Assembly (NCBI GenBank): GCA_049972045.1 | Contig: JBMFKS010000080.1 | Coordinates: 1 to 13,794 of the forward strand | Origin: SpSt-77 sp049972045 | Lineage (GTDB): Bacteria > Chloroflexota > Anaerolineae > B4-G1 > DUEL01 | Direction of reading: 5' to 3' | DNA: 13,794 bases | In this document: positions 13,192 through 13,794 of the stretch, one piece after another | How the letters are laid out: the number at the start of each line of letters is the position of its first letter | Numbering within the stretch: the first letter of the stretch is position 1 | The notes under the pieces: generated by a model | Databases searched by the model: none | Told to the model about the DNA's origin: nothing | What the model saw: the letters and a program-made list of their open reading frames with translations, nothing else | Program-made: the position numbers and the translations under genes

Positions 13192-13698
13192 ATGAACGCC
13201 CTCGCTCTCGCCGCCAGCGTCTGGACCACCATTCTCTGGGTGGTCATCATCATCCTGCTCATCCTGATCGTCCTCTACCTGCTCTGGCTCTTCACCCGCA
13301 GACGGCGGGAGGAAGAAGTCGGCCGCGCCGAGGCGGCGCCTCCGCCCGCTCCGGCCCCTCCCGCGGAGGCCGTCCAGCCCGCCGCTCCCGCCGAGGCCGT
13401 CGCCCCTTCACCCACTGAGGCCGCCGCGGTTCCTGCCGAAGCCCCCGCGGCCGCCGACGACCTGACCCGCCTGGAAGGCATCGGGCCGAAAGTGGCGAAG
13501 GTCCTGGCCTCCATCGGCATCACCACCTTCAAAGCCCTCGCTGAGGCCGACTACGACCAGGTTAAACAGGCCTTGGTGAACGCTGGCTGGCCGTATATGG
13601 ACCCGGCGGGCTGGATAGAGCAGGCCAAACTGGCCGCCGAGGGCCGCTGGGAGGAACTGGCCCTCCTTCAGGAGCGACTGAAGGGCGGCCGCCGGTAG
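13192..13698 (+). CDS. Membrane-anchored helix-hairpin-helix protein (COG3743-like)
   Basis: This 168-residue protein has one N-terminal transmembrane helix (about 11-34) followed by RRRR, so its bulk should be cytoplasmic. A long Ala/Pro/Glu linker (about 45-88) leads to a helix-hairpin-helix domain (LTRLEGIGPKVAKVLASIGI, 91-110, then TTFKALAEA). A C-terminal helical segment, MDPAGWIEQAKLAAEGRWEE (136-155), commonly follows this domain in bacterial proteins of this type. The GIGPK hairpin is the standard DNA-backbone contact, although in these short proteins it may instead mediate protein contacts. AAAAGGAGG lies 6 bases before the ATG. It follows the DUF35 genes by 96 bases and need not belong to their operon. 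The function is unknown. Confidence 0.75.
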   Translation: MNALALAASVWTTILWVVIIILLILIVLYLLWLFTRRRREEEVGRAEAAPPPAPAPPAEAVQPAAPAEAVAPSPTEAAAVPAEAPAAADDLTRLEGIGPKVAKVLASIGITTFKALAEADYDQVKQALVNAGWPYMDPAGWIEQAKLAAEGRWEELALLQERLKGGRR

Positions 13699-13726
13699 CG
13701 GACAGTTGTTCGTAGTCAGCGCCGCA

Positions 13727-13768
13727 GCGCCACGCGCCGAGGGCGCTCGCGCCGAGGCCTTGGGCCGA
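13727..13768. repeat. 42-bp GC-rich repeat, copy B
   Basis: This copy matches 145-186 at 41 of 42 bases in the same orientation. It continues into further palindromic sequence (GGGCC, CTTC, GGCCC near 13771-13784) up to the window edge, so the element probably extends beyond it. It lies downstream of the last gene, in 96 bases without a coding region. Confidence 0.8.
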
Positions 13769-13794
13769 GGGCCCTTCGGCCCGAGGGCGCAGCG

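Overview
This is a G+C-rich window with every convincing gene on the + strand and no rRNA, tRNA or CRISPR array. The gene types point to a bacterium of the Chloroflexota, perhaps Anaerolineae-like: SufU-type Fe-S scaffolds, a LipM-type octanoyltransferase, a DegV protein, a LuxR-kelch fusion, a membrane-anchored helix-hairpin-helix protein and many heptanucleotide tandem repeats between genes. This assignment is an inference from gene style; no marker gene is present.

Layout. Positions 1-323 hold no gene I can support, only a GC-rich palindromic repeat whose near-identical copy closes the window (13727-13768). Next comes a tight cluster: two tandem SufU-like scaffolds (324-710, 711-1082), lipM (1093-1899) and a flippase-like membrane protein (1896-2909). 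A promoter overlapping the end of that gene probably drives a DegV-family gene (2931-3773). A hairpin repeat separates this from a GNAT-like protein (3873-4994). After a heptamer array come an RseP-like site-2 protease with an unusual insertion (5073-6374) and an overlapping EamA transporter (6359-7273). A second, two-part heptamer array precedes a membrane-tethered LuxR-kelch protein (7457-8812), and a third array precedes the last operon.

The most interesting part is 8906-13095. It has two paralogous thiolase-fold proteins followed by two paralogous DUF35 (zinc ribbon plus OB-fold) proteins. Neither thiolase-like protein has a cysteine at the usual nucleophile position, and the second also has Asn where the GHP-motif His should be. 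This resembles known thiolase-DUF35 complexes (archaeal thiolase/HMG-CoA synthase, BbsAB, Ltp2-ChsH2), but as a doubled and apparently non-thiolase version. A small lower-GC toxin-antitoxin cassette, with a frameshifted PIN toxin, lies between the two thiolase-like genes. A membrane-anchored helix-hairpin-helix gene follows the operon.

Across the whole window the tetranucleotide TCGA is nearly absent: I find 3 by eye, where rough composition would give about 40. Codon choice visibly avoids it (ATA rather than ATC for Ile, and TTT rather than TTC for Phe, before GA), which suggests long exposure to a restriction or modification system recognising TCGA.
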